Shown one piece after another: positions 44,201 through 56,215 of a DNA stretch of 64,000 nucleotides. Made by a program: the position numbers and the translations under genes. Under the pieces are notes generated by a model that worked only from the letters and a program-made list of their open reading frames with translations, had not been told where the DNA came from and ran no database searches. The stretch is taken from the NCBI GenBank assembly GCA_026122225.1, contig JANEZZ010000728.1, forward strand, positions 744,001 to 808,000, written 5' to 3'. Origin of the DNA: Heloderma charlesbogerti (lineage: Eukaryota; Chordata; Lepidosauria; Squamata; Helodermatidae). How positions within the stretch are numbered: the first letter of the stretch is position 1; each line of letters opens with the position of its first letter.

Positions 44201-46124
44201 GAGATTTCCATCATCTTTGTGAACTTCTCAGAGGTACAGTGTTAGAATGGCCATGTGTCCTCTTTTACAGAAGACCATCCTCTCTTTGAAGGGCTGTCTT
44301 ATCCAATGCTAGTTTAAACGTGAAGAACCGTAAGAACTGTTGCCCATCAACAGTTAGCGCCTGGAGAGCAGACTGAACAAGCAGGCACACAGCTCACCGG
44401 GTCACGGGCTTCTACACTATGGTGAGATTTACTTCATTGTTATTTATAGTAATTATTTCTAAATTTGCATCTATACATATTAATTAGCATATGCAATTTT
44501 ATCCAAATTTGTGTCCTCTTTTGTCCTTTTTCTGGGTGATGAAATCCCTCTTTTTTGGTGATTCATAAGCAGCCACCTTAGCTAGACTAAATGGATGTCA
44601 GTCTGATCCAGGCAATTCTTACCTATACGTCCTTGTACTACGGACATGTGATTAATATATATGAAAAGCTAAAATTATGAGAAGTTATTATATTCTTTTT
44701 TCTCTTTACAGAACGCGGTTTTAAATATTTCCTTTTTGCTTTTAACATCAGAATGGGTTATTTGCTTTTAACATCAGAATGGTTATTTCAGCCAATCTCA
44801 GATTGGCTGAATGGGCACAGTTCTACCACCAGCAGTGTTTTGAGCAGCAGTGGACCTCAAAACAGGACATTCTGGGAGCAGGCCCCAAGATCAGGCCCAT
44901 TATCTATGCCAGCCTCGAGGTGGGGCAGGTAATTTCTTCCACACTGAAACCGGGGGCAGGGGGAGATCCTGGGGAGACATCCGCCCCTTCTGTACCTGAC
45001 AGTTAGGTTTGCTCCACGTATCATTCAACCCATTTGATTCCTTTGTACAGACATTAGTGGGCCAGCATGGGATCTACACCTGTGCAAAAGCCGTTCTCTT
45101 ACAGTGCTCTCAAGCCCCTCCCTCACAAGCCTGTAATCAGTGACTAGCTTCATGTGGCACTGACTTCAGCATTCTCACTGGCAATGCTCAAAGGAGAAAT
45201 ATATCTCCACATTACATTGCACTTAATGGTTAGCATACATTAAGACCAGCTTGTGAAGGATTTTGCCTTACTAAAGTTATTTCATCCGCTCTCCATCTTT
45301 TGGCTAAAATCATACGCTTACAGAACCCGCTGGAAACAGTTTTCTAGCACGTTAAAATGTCATCCATATGTTGTAAAAATATTATTGCTCAGTGCATCCT
45401 TTTAGAAAGGACTTAAAAGCAAGCAAGACAAATAGAATGCCATCCCCCATGTGTTTTCTGCTGCAAAGAGGCTCTCACACACAGCCCTGGATGTATCCGG
45501 AGTTTTCTAATCGGCTGGGCATGATGTCACCACCAAAGCTATAATGCTAGGTAAATGCCCAAGACTAATTGTTTCCCCCTTTTAATGTGTAAATTCTGTT
45601 CCGTAAAAGCAGTAAGACATGACATACAAAGCATTTCTAGGAGATTACTGCTCTTCTGGGCTGATTAAAAACACTCTGCAATTCAGTCATAAAAAGAAGG
45701 GCATGGGCATAATTTTAAGAGCAGCAGCAGTAGCACCAGCTCTTAGTCCATCTATTGAAAGATAAACGGGATGCCTAAGGAGAGGAAGAAGGAAAGCTTT
45801 CTGCTCACAAAGGAACCCAGCAGAGTGGGTCTGTTCAATGTAAGCAAGCATTAAACTGCTGCTAAATCGGACTTAAATGAAGGGGAATTAGAAAGTCGCC
45901 CTTCTTGGGAATTCCACAATCCTAAGTGACTTTTGAATAAAGGACAAAGCAGGGCTTCCAAGAAAAGGGGGTAATGATGGTGTTCTTCTCATGTCTCCAT
46001 TTTATGCAACTCTATTTTTATTTTATTCATTACTTTTCAGGATCTGCACTGTATTCTTGCAGCCTTGGGGGCTAACACAAATGTGCTGGCCTTGACCCTA
46101 CACAGATTGGAAAGCTTTCATTGG

Positions 46125-46395
46125 TTGATTTATTTAATATTATTTTGACCCTGCCTTTTAAGGCAAGTTCTCACAAAGCAGCTTATGATAAAAAGTGTGA
46201 AAAACAAAATAACCAAACAAATGTAATAAAAACACCAGGCTTAGGGGGGGGAAAAGACTTTGGGGGTGCTTAAAAACCATAAGAAAGAGGGGGGGAAAGA
46301 GAAAGGGACCATGCAGTGTTCTTGCAGGAGGAAATTCCACGAGGGTGGGGCTCTCTCTTTGCCCCTCTCACAATGCATTCCATAAGAATGACTAA
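46125..46395. repeat. Rep-C copy
   Basis: GATTTATTTAATATTATTTT start and GTTCTTGCAGGAGGAAATTC, CACGAGGGTGGGGCTCTC at the end. Confidence 0.65.
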
Positions 46396-46452
46396 CAGTA
46401 TCTCTCAAAGACTATGACCCATGCACCAAGTTCACACTACAAAGGCCTAGAG

Positions 46453-46530
46453 CGGCCTTCCCCAACTTGGTGCTCTCCAGACGTCTTGGACTACAATTCC
46501 CATAATTCCAAGCCAGCATGGCCAACGGCT
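46453..46530. mobile_element. FB-1 half copy
   Basis: The left arm GCCTTCCCCAACTTGGTGCT and centre GGACTACAATTCCCATAATT are present. The right arm is missing. Confidence 0.75.
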
Positions 46531-48214
46531 TGCCTAGAGTACCTGCTTCTTAGTTATTCAACTGTTTTTCTAGGAGTGAGCAGGATTCGTCAACAGAATG
46601 AGCCTTGGATATTTTTGCATCCCCCCAAAAGTCAAAATGGCACCTCACCCCTTCCAAATAGAGCTCTCTAACACACCCACAGATGGAGATACAAGGCAAG
46701 AAAATGACATCTTCATTTCATGTACCTTTTTGGTATAGCCGTCACTATTGCACTACATGAAATCCTTTGCCTAAACACCCCCAACTTTTATTGATTTCTA
46801 CATGTAATTTTTTTTAAATATATCTGAGTTCAGTTGTTTGAGCTGCTCCTAGGTAATCAACATTTGCAAATTACCTTTTATCAATTTACAGCAGGTTACA
46901 ATAAGTGGTATAGTTTCATTTCTTTTCCTCACTACCAATAATTCATCCTTTCCTATTAACACACATAATATGATACACAATCCCTTCACAAGCTAACAAA
47001 ATCGTTGGGGACTTTTGCTCATTTACTCAAAACAGACCTGCCAGAATATAGAAATTATAACCGTTTTGAAACAGATTGTCTTTTCCCCTTGTTCACTTTC
47101 TCTAAAGACATAACAATATGCAGAAATTAAATAGAAAAATCATTATTTCACTCTTCCCTAAAATACAGGAAATAGGGGGTGTCCAGCCCAATTAACTATA
47201 AGTGGTGCTGAAATAACATGAAGTGATCCTTTTTTAACTTCCCACACACAGTGCAATGAACCATCACTGCCACACGCAGCTGTAAAACTTTCCCCCTTTA
47301 CATAATTTTTCCATGGGTTGGCTCTGTGTTGTGTTCCACTCTGTGTGCATTGCAGTTTAGCTCAGAAAATGTCTAAATTTCATTTCAGAGTTGGCACATG
47401 CACAGTTTGCCACCATTTTTCTGTATGTGTCTTTTCCTCTTTCTCTCTCTTTCTCATAAGTTATCAATGTGCACAAATGCAGACATGCATTGATTAAAAT
47501 GGCACACAAGGAGTTTTTATGCAATAGCATGATCATGCCAGGATTCTTCTTTTTACTGTTCTTTTTGTAAAAATCAAGGTGCATCAAGATTCCTTTTTGT
47601 ACATTTTAAAAATCAACACACATATACACTCCTGTGCTTTGGTAACCAGTAAGAAAAAGAAACCAAGATGTAAACTGAAAACTTCCACAGTTTTCTGCTC
47701 ACCAGCCTGAGAAATGTAGGGAAGTCACAAATGAAAGAATGTCAGATTGATTGGTGCCACGTTGCAAATAAGATCGCAGTATCTGGGACGCCAAGATCTG
47801 ATGAGAATTTCAGATGGGGAGAATTTCAGAAATTATCCCTAGCTACAAATGGGTTTAGAATAAAATTAAGTCCATTCCGGGAGGATAGTTCTATCAGTTC
47901 CTAGAGGTGCTTTCCTATAGCACTGGTGCAATTCAGGTCCAGATAACCAGAGACAATTGCTCTGCCTCATTCACGGGATCTTACAGGAGGTCCATATAAT
48001 GACATCTTCCATTTGTAACCCTCCTGTATCTTCCCACCACTTTTCCCATCTTTTTTCTTCTCACAAAAAAAACATTAAGGAGGAGAAGACAGAATAGCTG
48101 CACAATGCCTTTTGATTGGTAGTACCAGGAGCCCTCCATCTGGAAGCACGCACACTGTAACTTACGGATCACTTTCAAAGCACTCTCAGAAGCAAAGCCC
48201 ACTGAAGATGAAGA

Positions 48215-48960
48215 TGAACAGTGTCTGCTTGACCCTGTGGCACCAAGCTATGATGTCCCACAGGGCACCATCTTGTCTCTGATACGTTTCAGTATCTACA
48301 TGAAACCACTGAGTGAGGTCATCTGGAGCATGGCGGTTGGGTGTCATCGATATGCAGATCTCACTCTGCTTTACCCCTCTTGCAAGTGAGGTAGAAGAAG
48401 TGATGAATTACTGCCTAGACACAGTAACGGACTGGATGAAGGTCAAAAAACTGAAGCCCAAGCCCAACGAGATGGAGGAACTGCTGGAAGGTGGTTCATC
48501 TGTTCAGGAAGGTGGTGTTCAACTGGTCCTGGAAAGGGTCATACTCCCACCTGGGGGTTGGTTTCTCAGTTTGGGGGATGCCCATTGATCTAACTCTGCC
48601 ACTAGAGGCCCAGGTGGACTCAGTGGCACAGACTGCCTTTCACCAGCTAAGGCTGGTGCTTCAGCTGCAGCCCCTCCCAGACAGAGATAGCCTGGCTACA
48701 CTTATCCATGTTCTGGTAACCTCCAGGTTAGACTACTGCAGTCCCTTGTATGTGGGGCTGTCCTTGAGGACTGCCTGTCAACTGCAGTTCAAAACATAGC
48801 CACTAGACTACTAACTGGGACCAGGCACTGCGAACACATCTCATCAATGCTTAAAAAGTTCCACTGGCTTCCAATCCATTCGCAAGCACAAATCAAAGTA
48901 TTGGTGCTTACCTTTAATGCTCTACTCCAGCATTTGTCCAAGACATTTTGCTGCCTGAAC
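48215..48960 (+). mobile_element. L2-type LINE fragment, reverse transcriptase part
   Basis: The plus-strand translation, with frameshifts and stops, shows SYDVPQGTILSLIRFSIYMK, GCHRYADLTLLY, TDWMKVKKLKPKPNEMEELL and VTSRLDYCSPLYVGLS. This is the L2-like arrangement of RT and tail. It is heavily mutated. The YADD box reads YADL, so it is dead. Confidence 0.85.
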
Positions 48961-49045
48961 CAAAGCATCAAATGGATTCCACTCCCACCACACAAACATA
49001 CACGTGCTTATGGGCTTTAATACAGGTTCATCTTCTGACTTATAA

Positions 49046-49066
49046 ACACTCTCTCTCTCTCTCTCA

Positions 49067-49100
<34 letters not shown>
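49046..49100. repeat. CT/CA microsatellite
   Basis: A CT run then a CA run, ending at the Rep-E fragment. Confidence 0.95.
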
Positions 49101-49102
<2 letters not shown>

Positions 49103-49103
<1 letters not shown>

Positions 49104-49205
49104 TGCACTGTACTCAAGGCTGGTCAAGTTACCTTGGCACCTAGGGCAGAAAACCAGAAAAGCACCCTCCCTGGCAGTAAAAATACAACAAGAATAAAGT
49201 AGCTA
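49103..49205. repeat. Rep-E fragment
   Basis: CAAGTTACCTTGGCACCTAG and GCAGTAAAAATACAACAAG match 61740-61815. It also follows a CA repeat. Confidence 0.7.
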
Positions 49206-49235
49206 ATTAACAATTTGAGGTTCCTTTATGACTGT

Positions 49236-49810
49236 CAGGAGTGCCCTAGCTACCTCTTGCAGTCCCCACCAATAGCCAACTCAGGACACAGACGATGAGG
49301 ATTCTTTCCAAGGCTTTATTCCTTTATTACTTTATGACTCTTTCAGATACTAATCACTAGCGACTAAGCAAGGAACAGCACTGGGGAAAGATAGCACAGT
49401 AGCCTAAGCTCCAGGTAAGGCAGTTGGTCCCCATTTGAAGGGGAACCGCGGGAAGACTCTGAACTTATGGGCTATGGAGAGATCCTCCCTCTTTCCCTTG
49501 GGTCCTCGGGACGCGACCGTTGCTTGCGCGCCAAATGAGCACTACGCCTCCTTTTTGCGCCCTACATCTGTCGTCGCTCCCTGAGTCTGCGCCGAGCGTC
49601 CAGCAAGCCCCTGTCCAGCGCTCTCTCGCTGCCAGGGTCACTATCTCTCCCAGGAATGCTGTCAGGAGGAATCTCTGCCAGCTGCTGTGCTTGTGAAAGA
49701 TGAGTGAGCTCCTCTCCCATGGATTGCTGTTCTTCCTTAGAATCAGAACTGCTCTGGGGCTCTATGGGCTCAGTTTCCACCCTGACATTGACACCCAAGA
49801 TCAGGGCCTC
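49236..49810 (-). mobile_element. LTR-like segment within L2
   Basis: The minus strand reads from TGTCA near 49800 to TGACA near 49236. Near its 3' end it has AATAAAGCCTTGGAAAGAAT followed by about 80 bases, like an R-U5 region. It is richer in CpG (49440-49630) than its surroundings. A minus-strand frame (49831-49562) could be chance or a leader peptide. I could not fix a target duplication, so solo-LTR status is tentative. Confidence 0.5.
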
Positions 49811-49837
49811 AGGCAGCCACCTTCCTCTCATAATGGT

Positions 49838-50275
49838 AGGCCTTGCTCTCTACAGCTTGGAACCTGAATACCTGAGGGAATATCTTCTCCCACATCAGCC
49901 TGCTCATATATTAAGATCTTCTTCAGAAGCCCTCCTCTGGTTGCCCCACCACCTGAAGGGAGGTGAGTGGATACATGGGAGAGGGCCTCTTCATCTCTGG
50001 TACCTTGTTTGTGAAACTCTCTCACAGGGAGACTAACCAGGTGTATGTTAATCTGTATTAGGCACCAGGCAAATAATTTTCTATTATCCCAGACTTTTCC
50101 ATCCAATGTATTTTCTTATTCTGCTGCGACTGTTTTTAAGTGCTGCCTTTTACCCTTGTGAACTATTTTATTGATTACAGCAGCTGTATTATGTTTTAAG
50201 GATTCTTTATTGCGAACTGCCCTGGAAATTTCTGAATTAAAAAGGATGGTATAGAAGTGTTATAATAAATAAAAA
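49838..50275 (+). mobile_element. L2-type LINE fragment, C-terminus and 3' UTR
   Basis: It continues the L2 copy: SLEPEYLREYLLPHQPAHIL, RSSSEALLWLPHHLK, then a 3' UTR with GCGAACTGCCCTGGAAATTT and GTTATAATAAATAAAAATA at the end. About 0.9 kb of other sequence separates it from the RT part. Confidence 0.8.
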
Positions 50276-50565
50276 TACTTTCTTTTAAAAGTTAAAGAAA
50301 ATAAAATTATGAAAATGATTGAAGTACCTTCTAACTGCTACATGACAGCCTATGCAGAAAGGGCTTGCACTGCCTCAGAAAGAGGCAGAGACTCTAGCTT
50401 TAGAGCAGGGATGCAGAACCCATGGCCCCGGGGCCACACTGAGGTGCCCCATGGATGTCCCAACCCCCCACCACTGCATTCCTTCCCCCAGCAATCCTGA
50501 TACAGATCATTGTTTCCTCACTTGTAGCAGCAGCAAGGAAAGCGTGATCTGTATCAGGACCACTG

Positions 50566-50643
50566 GTGTGTATATGTGTGTGCATGTACACATGCATATG
50601 TATGTGTGCACATGGATGTATGTGTGCACATGAGTGCATGTGC
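50566..50643. repeat. Degenerate TG/CATG simple repeat
   Basis: GTGTGTATATGTGTGTGCAT and later CACATG variants in an irregular array. Confidence 0.8.
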
Positions 50644-50981
50644 AGCTCCCAAACCCTGAGCCATCACCTCATGTGGCCAAAAAGGTTGCACATACCTGCT
50701 TTTAGAGGTTATCCAGGTGAAGAGTCCAACAGATGTGGGGCAACCTATGCTTCTACCTCACACATCTCCTCGTAAAATCAGCAGGGTACCTTCTCTTGCC
50801 CCTTCATCCAACAGACACAACTTTTCCATTCTCCCTCTCCCCCATGCTGGGGAGAGGAAGCCTTCCATTTTCACCTCAATTAAAGATGTGCTAATTTTCT
50901 AACTTCTCCTAGATCGAAATGCTATCTTAGAGGTTCTAATGACAACCACCACCAACAACAATGGTTTTGTTTTAGTTTTAC

Positions 50982-51103
50982 CTAGAGGCAGGTTCCCTTT
51001 CAGTTTTCTCGAATTCTGAGTTGGTAAACTTTTCTGATCCTCGTCACTGACTGAAGTTCCCATCATGTCCACATAATCAGTTCTCTCAGCAAATGCATGG
51101 AAT
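50982..51103 (-). CDS. VWA3B: VWA3B-like exon 6
   Basis: It encodes FHAFAERTDYVDMMGTSVSD, then EDQKSLPTQNSRKLKGNLPL. The junction with exon 5 gives TTGRFHAF, matching TGGRFHYY in the second VWA, so this closes the first VWA and begins a polar linker. The acceptor follows GTTACCTTTCAG and the donor is CTCTAG|GTAAAA. It takes two bases from exon 5 and ends with one base. Confidence 0.9.
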
Positions 51104-51171
51104 CTGAAAGGTAACGCATTTTCATGTGCAAGCAAAGCTTATAAATATGCATCCAGCGCACCCGTGTGTGT

Positions 51172-51372
51172 CATGGTGAGTGTGTCAGATTAGGACCAGG
51201 GAGACCCGGGTTCTAGTCCCCACCTAGCTATGGCATACACTGGGCCAGTCACTCTCTCTCAGCCCAGCCTACATCACAAGGTTGTTGTGAGGATGAAGGG
51301 GGAGGAAAACTATGTATATCGTCTTGAGTTCCTTTGAGCTCTTGAGGGATAAAAATGCAATAAATCAACACT
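51172..51372 (+). mobile_element. SINE-B
   Basis: Head GACCAGGGAGACCCGGGTTC, body CTCTCAGCCCAGCCTACATC, tail AAAAATGCAATAAATCAAC. It begins about 70 bp upstream of the exon 6 acceptor. Confidence 0.87.
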
Positions 51373-51534
51373 TTTAATTGATCATCAGGCTCAACAGGAG
51401 TACATGATGTAGAGAGAGGCATGAAGAGTACAACAACTCAAAAAATTGTTGTGGGATACTTCAAATGACAATGCCAAAATAAAATGTCTTTCAGAAAATC
51501 AAGCCAGGTCAAGCATCTTTACATTATTCACTGA

Positions 51535-51866
51535 TCTGGTTTGCATGATCATTTTCAGCTACAGTAGCTTAAAGAAGCCACTGTGGTATGCAGTCCCTTC
51601 TGTAACCCAAGTCCTGCTCATAGGTCGTTGTGTCATCCAAACCCAGCAAGGGTAAATCACCCACAACAAATCACCCACAACCATAAAACAGCCTACGTGT
51701 TCTGGGTGGTATGTTAACCATGCCAACAACACACCCTCGCCAGGTTCAGACAAAACAACAACCTATGAGCGGGAATTGGGTTATGGAACGGGTGCCCGGG
51801 ACATGCTGCAAACCACAGCGGCTTATTTAAGCCACCATGGCTGAAAATGACTGTGTCAACCCACCC
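51535..51866. mobile_element. Foldback MITE, about 330 bp
   Basis: Arms of about 45 bp pair: TCATTTTCAGCTACAGTAGC on the left (51550 on) with the complement of GGCTTATTTAAGCCACCATG, then GCTGAAAATGA, on the right. No coding sequence is present. It is probably non-autonomous hAT-type. Confidence 0.75.
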
Positions 51867-52277
51867 ACTTTCTCTTGCATATGTTTGGTAAGGGGGCATC
51901 TGGCACAGCACTTTAGCAGCTCAGAACTTCTAACTACAACTGGCTCATCTACCCTACACACATACCAGCTTCATAACCCCTGAAATGCCATATCTGGTGA
52001 GATGCAGCTAAGAGAATTCTCCATTAATGTTTCCTAGAGTGCCCCCCTTGAACTATGGTTCTAGGGGTTCCCTGGAAAGGAGGAATGACTGGTTTAAATC
52101 TATAACGTGGATATGCTCTTATATCACTGCTGAGTTACAACGCTCACCAAAAACCCTAAACCAGGGGTGGACAAGACTTTAGGTTTCTGGGATCTACTCT
52201 GATTTTTACTAGAACCTCCAGTCCAGCAACTAGAGTCAGGTGTAAATAGTGGCTCAGGACAGACATAAACCTAGCAC

Positions 52278-52410
52278 CGGGGTAGGCAACCTGATGCCCT
52301 CCAGATGTTTTTGACCATAACTTCTATAATCCCTGACCATTGGCTGTAGTGGCTGAGGCTGATGGGAGTTGTAGTCAAAACATCTGGAGGGTATGAGGTT
52401 GCCTACTCCA
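52278..52410. mobile_element. FB-1 foldback MITE
   Basis: GGTAGGCAACCTGATGCCCT pairs with ATGAGGTTGCCTACTCC. Confidence 0.85.
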
Positions 52411-52951
52411 GTTCTAGTAGAATTAAGGAACAGGGTGCCCATGACTCAGACCAAGAACTGGTTTTCAGTATCAGAACAGAGCTTGCAGTCCTCTCATACA
52501 AAAATCCACTCCTGTTTTTCCTTCCAAGCATTCTTCATTTCTGCAGACTTATTTAGAGGGGGCAGGGAAGCCTTTCTGTCATTGCTTTAAGCAACTGGTA
52601 GTCAGAAAGGCTTACAGATAGACTGGAAATCACCCCAAAATCTACCTTCTGCCAAGCCCTGCCCTACACAACTTGGTGTTCATGCAGCATAATTATTCCA
52701 GGAACTGTCATTTATTGGCTATCTTTTCAACTGCAAATCAAATAAAAATTGAGGGCTCACCACTTTAAGCACCATTATTCCACCCCAGCCCAAAAAAGAC
52801 AACTACCAATCCATCCCTTGCCATATGAAGTTTGCACACTCTGTGGACAAAATACAAAAGAAAAAGAGCGTGCAATCGCAAGAGTTCATATGCCCATGCA
52901 CACAATAGATTTATAGGACTGAAATCATTAGACATTACATTTACCTCATAC

Positions 52952-53121
52952 CTGCCAGTGGTCAGCTGACTCAGTTCCTTCAAGAAAGCAATTGTTTCTT
53001 CTTCTCTAGCATTAAAAGATACGGTATGGACTGGACATCGGCTCCTCGATATCTTCTGCATGAGCAAGTACTTCATGCATTCCGGCATATCACCCACAGC
53101 AAAATAGTACACAGCTTCTGT
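52952..53121 (-). CDS. VWA3B: VWA3B-like exon 5 (first VWA, C-terminal half)
   Basis: It encodes TEAVYYFAVGDMPECMKYLL and then SRCPVHTVSFNAREEETIAF and KELSQLTTG. It parallels exons 12-13 of the second VWA: VYYFAVGD aligns with IYLLTDGRPD, and CPVHTVSFNA with IPVHTISFNC. The TDG metal-loop motif is absent, which supports a degenerate domain. The acceptor is CCATTACAG|ACA and the donor is GGCAG|GTATGA. It starts in phase 0 and ends with AG, making Arg with exon 6. Confidence 0.93.
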
Positions 53122-53355
53122 CTGTAATGGAAAAGTCATTCAGGAAAAATAATCATAGGCCTCCAGTCCCAGGGACTGCAGTCACTCACTCACACAGAGG
53201 CTTCTGAGATACCTCCCCACTCCCTTACAATAGACACACATGCAGCCATGGTGGCTGACAAAACTTGGGGAAACTATGGAAGTAGTTTCTGATATTGCAT
53301 GCAAAACAAGCTCGACAAAACAAGGCACATGCAAAAGCTAAAGGCACATGTTTAC

Positions 53356-53412
53356 CAGGGCCGGCCCTACCATTAGGCAAGAGTGAAACACTCGTCTCAG
53401 GCAGCAGATGCT
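53356..53412. repeat. Rep-E scrap
   Basis: CAGGGCCGGCCCTACCATTA and CTCGTCTCAGGCAGCAGATG match the complement of the right end at 61870-61910. Confidence 0.6.
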
Positions 53413-53581
53413 GAGGGGTGGGGAATAGCAGTGAGGTGTTAGAGGACAGAGCTATGTATGCTACTCAGCCTACCCTGTGTCTGAATGTGGAATGGGGTCC
53501 CCATCTTGTCATATGCTTCAGGAAGAAAATGTCTTGGGCCATCCCAGAAGTCTATGCGTGTTTAAAGCAACACTTTGGTTT

Positions 53582-53845
53582 GCAGGATTTATTAATTTAT
53601 TCCATTTATGAGTCACTCTATATCCCAAACTCTAAGAGCAACATACATAATAAAAAACAAATACAATAAAACCAAGAATAAAACCCATCAAAACAATTTT
53701 TAAAAGTTTTTAAAGCAGCAATAACATAAGATAATTTTAAAGAAGAGATAGATATCCAAGCAGCTAAAATGTGGAAACAGACTATTTTTTAAAATGCAGC
53801 ATTAAACATATCATTAATAATAAAACAAGCAGGAGTTAAACAGTC
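53582..53845. repeat. Rep-C fragment
   Basis: GATTTATTAATTTATTCCAT and CACTCTATATCCCAAACTCT, then an A-rich stretch. Confidence 0.6.
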
Positions 53846-53999
53846 TTTTTCAAGGCCTGGGAGAATATGGATACAGATACCAAAACCCAATCCATATTCT
53901 ACTGAAACTAGCATTGATCTTAAATGATGTCAAATATCATCCCAAACACAAATTCATGTAGGAGCTCCTTTTCATCCCACTTTGGTATATCAGGATGCA

Positions 54000-54095
54000 G
54001 TCCTATGTATATTTAGACAGAAAAAAGTTGTACAACTCCCAGCATTCCCCAGCCAGCCAGTTTTTGTGGCTAAACATACATAGGATTGCACCCTT
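54000..54095. repeat. FB-2 element with an FB-1-like insert
   Basis: It starts GCAGTCCTATGTATATTTAG and ends AAACATACATAGGATTGCAC. The middle carries CAACTCCCAGCATTCCCCAG, which resembles the FB-1 centre. Confidence 0.6.
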
Positions 54096-54112
54096 GGCAT
54101 CACAAAGGAAGT

Positions 54113-54385
54113 TATAAAATTCATGGAGGATTAACGCCTATCCAGTTATGGTGGCTATATGCTACCTTGAGGGGCAAGTTGTGATGGCTATATGCTACCT
54201 CCAGGTTCAGGGGCAGAATGCCTCCGAATTACCAGTTCCTGGGGGCATACCAGTGGGAGAAGGCCCTTGTCCTCACATCCTGCTTATGGGCTTTCCGGAA
54301 GCATCTGGCTGGCCACTTTGGGAAACAGAATGCTGGACTAGATGGACCCTTTGTCTGACGCAGCAGGGCTCTTCTTACGTTTCTT
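54113..54385 (+). repeat. Rep-F copy
   Basis: AAATTCATGGAGGATTAACG start and ATGCTGGACTAGATGGACCC near the end, with GCAGCAGGGCTCTTCTTACG following. Confidence 0.8.
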
Positions 54386-55442
54386 ACCCAAGAAGGATAT
54401 AATAAGCTCTATGTAGGACTGGGTTCCCCATGCTGCCTGACATGACAGCTTTGCCTGTGTGAACTGATCCTGTCCCTTGCCCTGGTCTGCAGTGGAGGAG
54501 AACAACACTGGCTGGAGAAAACTTTCACAAGGCTTTCAGTGAACAGATACACTGATGAATGCACCCAATCCTTCCCTAAGATCAGGACTCTGTGCAGACG
54601 TCATCTACGCTTGTCAATCGCTGTTTTGGAGATGCATTTTGTCAAGTCACACTAGGAAAGAACTGAGTGCTGAGCTAGGGGTGGCTGGTTGTTCTGCTTT
54701 GTTGTAAATGAGAGGTGACTCCCTTTGACATCTGTGGTTCTCTGCCAACAGAAACTGCCATCACATACGCTAATGCTGCTACCTGCAGTTTTTTCCAAGC
54801 AAGAACAAATTCTGGCCACGGACACATGTTCAGATGCAATGTGTACCTAAATCATCCAAAGGAGGATTGGTCAGAAAGCTTCTAGACTACTTGTACCTGT
54901 TCCTAATTCCTGGCATTTCGACCTATGTGCAGGTTTTTCTGCCTGCTATATCTAACTTCCAGGAGGGAGAGAGAGAGGGGTGGGGTGTATACATACTTAC
55001 ATATTATACGTGGCATTCATAATTACAAGTAGATCACAGCTATAGGAAAGATCAACATTTACCCCAAACAGAAGCAAGACAGAACAGAGGAAAAGCCATA
55101 AAATAAGACAGGAAAATAATCCAGGCTTCCCCCAACCCAAGAATCCCCCTATCTCTGAATAGAAACTTTGAAAGATATATCCAGTCATTGGCATTCTATC
55201 TGTGCAGGCTAACTTAGGCTCACATGTACTTCTCCTATGAGGACAGAGGGCAGGATAGTGTACATCCTGTGGTTGCACTGTTGTCACAAATGCAGAAATT
55301 GGTATGTTGCAGAATTTAGCATCCAGAAAGCCTCCACTTTCATTAAAAAAAAGACCTCTGCTCTTGCTTACCTCCCTTAACCTTACTCAGCAAAGGTGAT
55401 TACCTCCCACCTTCTAGGATGGAGCCAGTTCATCTCTCAATG

Positions 55443-55569
55443 CCAGGGATAGGGAATGTGTGGCCCTCCAGATGTTGTTGGACTACAACTCCAATCATCC
55501 CTAACCACAGGGCTAACGGGAGTTGCAGTCCAACTGCATCTGGAGGGCCACACATTTCCTGCTGCTGCT
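55443..55569. mobile_element. FB-1 foldback MITE
   Basis: TGTGTGGCCCTCCAGATGTT pairs with CATCTGGAGGGCCACACA around GGACTACAACTCCAATCATC. Confidence 0.85.
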
Positions 55570-55632
55570 CTACACCCTTGGCAGCTAGTGTTGCAATACG
55601 GTTGGGCTGTCATCTGGGATTCCATCGGTCGG

Positions 55633-56215
55633 GGGTGCTGAACCTCTTTCAGACAGAGAGCTGAATTCAATTGCAGAGAAGGTTCCAGTAGTGGGCAGGG
55701 TGAAAGGCGAAAGGGGTGCAGCAAAATACCACTAATATTTATTTATTTATTTATTACATTTATATCCCGCTTTTTTTCCTCCTTCAGGAATCCAAGGCAA
55801 TGTACACAACCCTCCTCTTCTCTATTTTAGCCTCACAACAACAAGCCTGTGAGATAGGTTGGGCTGAGAGCCTGTGACAGGACCAAAGTCACCCAGTCAG
55901 TTTCCAAGTGGGGACTAGAACCCAGATCTCCCGGCTCCCAGTCCAGCACTCTAGCCACTACACCACACTGGCTAATACCAGAATATTGTAGCTTAAAGCT
56001 CTTACTTCCAGCAACTAAGCCTTAGGAGAGACATTTCAATCTTTCAGAATGAGGAAAAAAAACCCGCAAAAGCCGGGAAACAGTCAGTGGGTGGAAGAAA
56101 AGGAGCGGGTCCAAGAGAAGGGACACTGCCATTCGGGGAGCCGCAGAGGCCTGGATTGGGACCTCTGGCAAACCAGATTTGGTTTGCAGGCCATTCAACA
56201 TCCCTGCCATATGTG
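55633..56215 (-). repeat. Rep-D copy split by SINE-B
   Basis: The left part is 55633-55731 and the right part 55974-56215 (GTAGCTTAAAGCTCTTACTT, AGGAGAGACATTTCAATCTT). SINE-B lies between. Confidence 0.85.
55732..55973 (-). mobile_element. SINE-B inside Rep-D
   Basis: This is the best SINE-B copy. On the minus strand it reads GTGGCTAGAGTGCTGGACTG, GGGTTCTAGTCCCCACTTGG, and a tail of AATAAATAAATAAATA. The 7-mer AATACCA flanks it exactly (55725-55731 and 55974-55980). Confidence 0.93.

Larger units (their letters stand above)
35250..50981 (-). other. VWA3B: Intron 6-7 (15.7 kb), transposon-rich
   Basis: This is the largest intron in the model. It holds two Rep-D copies, a two-hairpin element (37524-37970), Rep-C (38258-38705 and 46125-46395), FB-2 copies, a foldback region near 39308-39700, BovB (39930-41730), a Tc1 element with long TIRs (42014-43602), Rep-F, FB-1, an L2 fragment in two parts and an LTR-like segment. 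About 43605-44060, 44200-46120, 46540-48210 and 50300-50980 hold no gene or family I recognise. Confidence 0.8.
51104..52951 (-). other. VWA3B: Intron 5-6 (1.8 kb)
   Basis: It holds SINE-B (51172-51372), a 330-bp foldback (51535-51866) and FB-1 (52278-52410). The rest is unremarkable. Confidence 0.8.
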
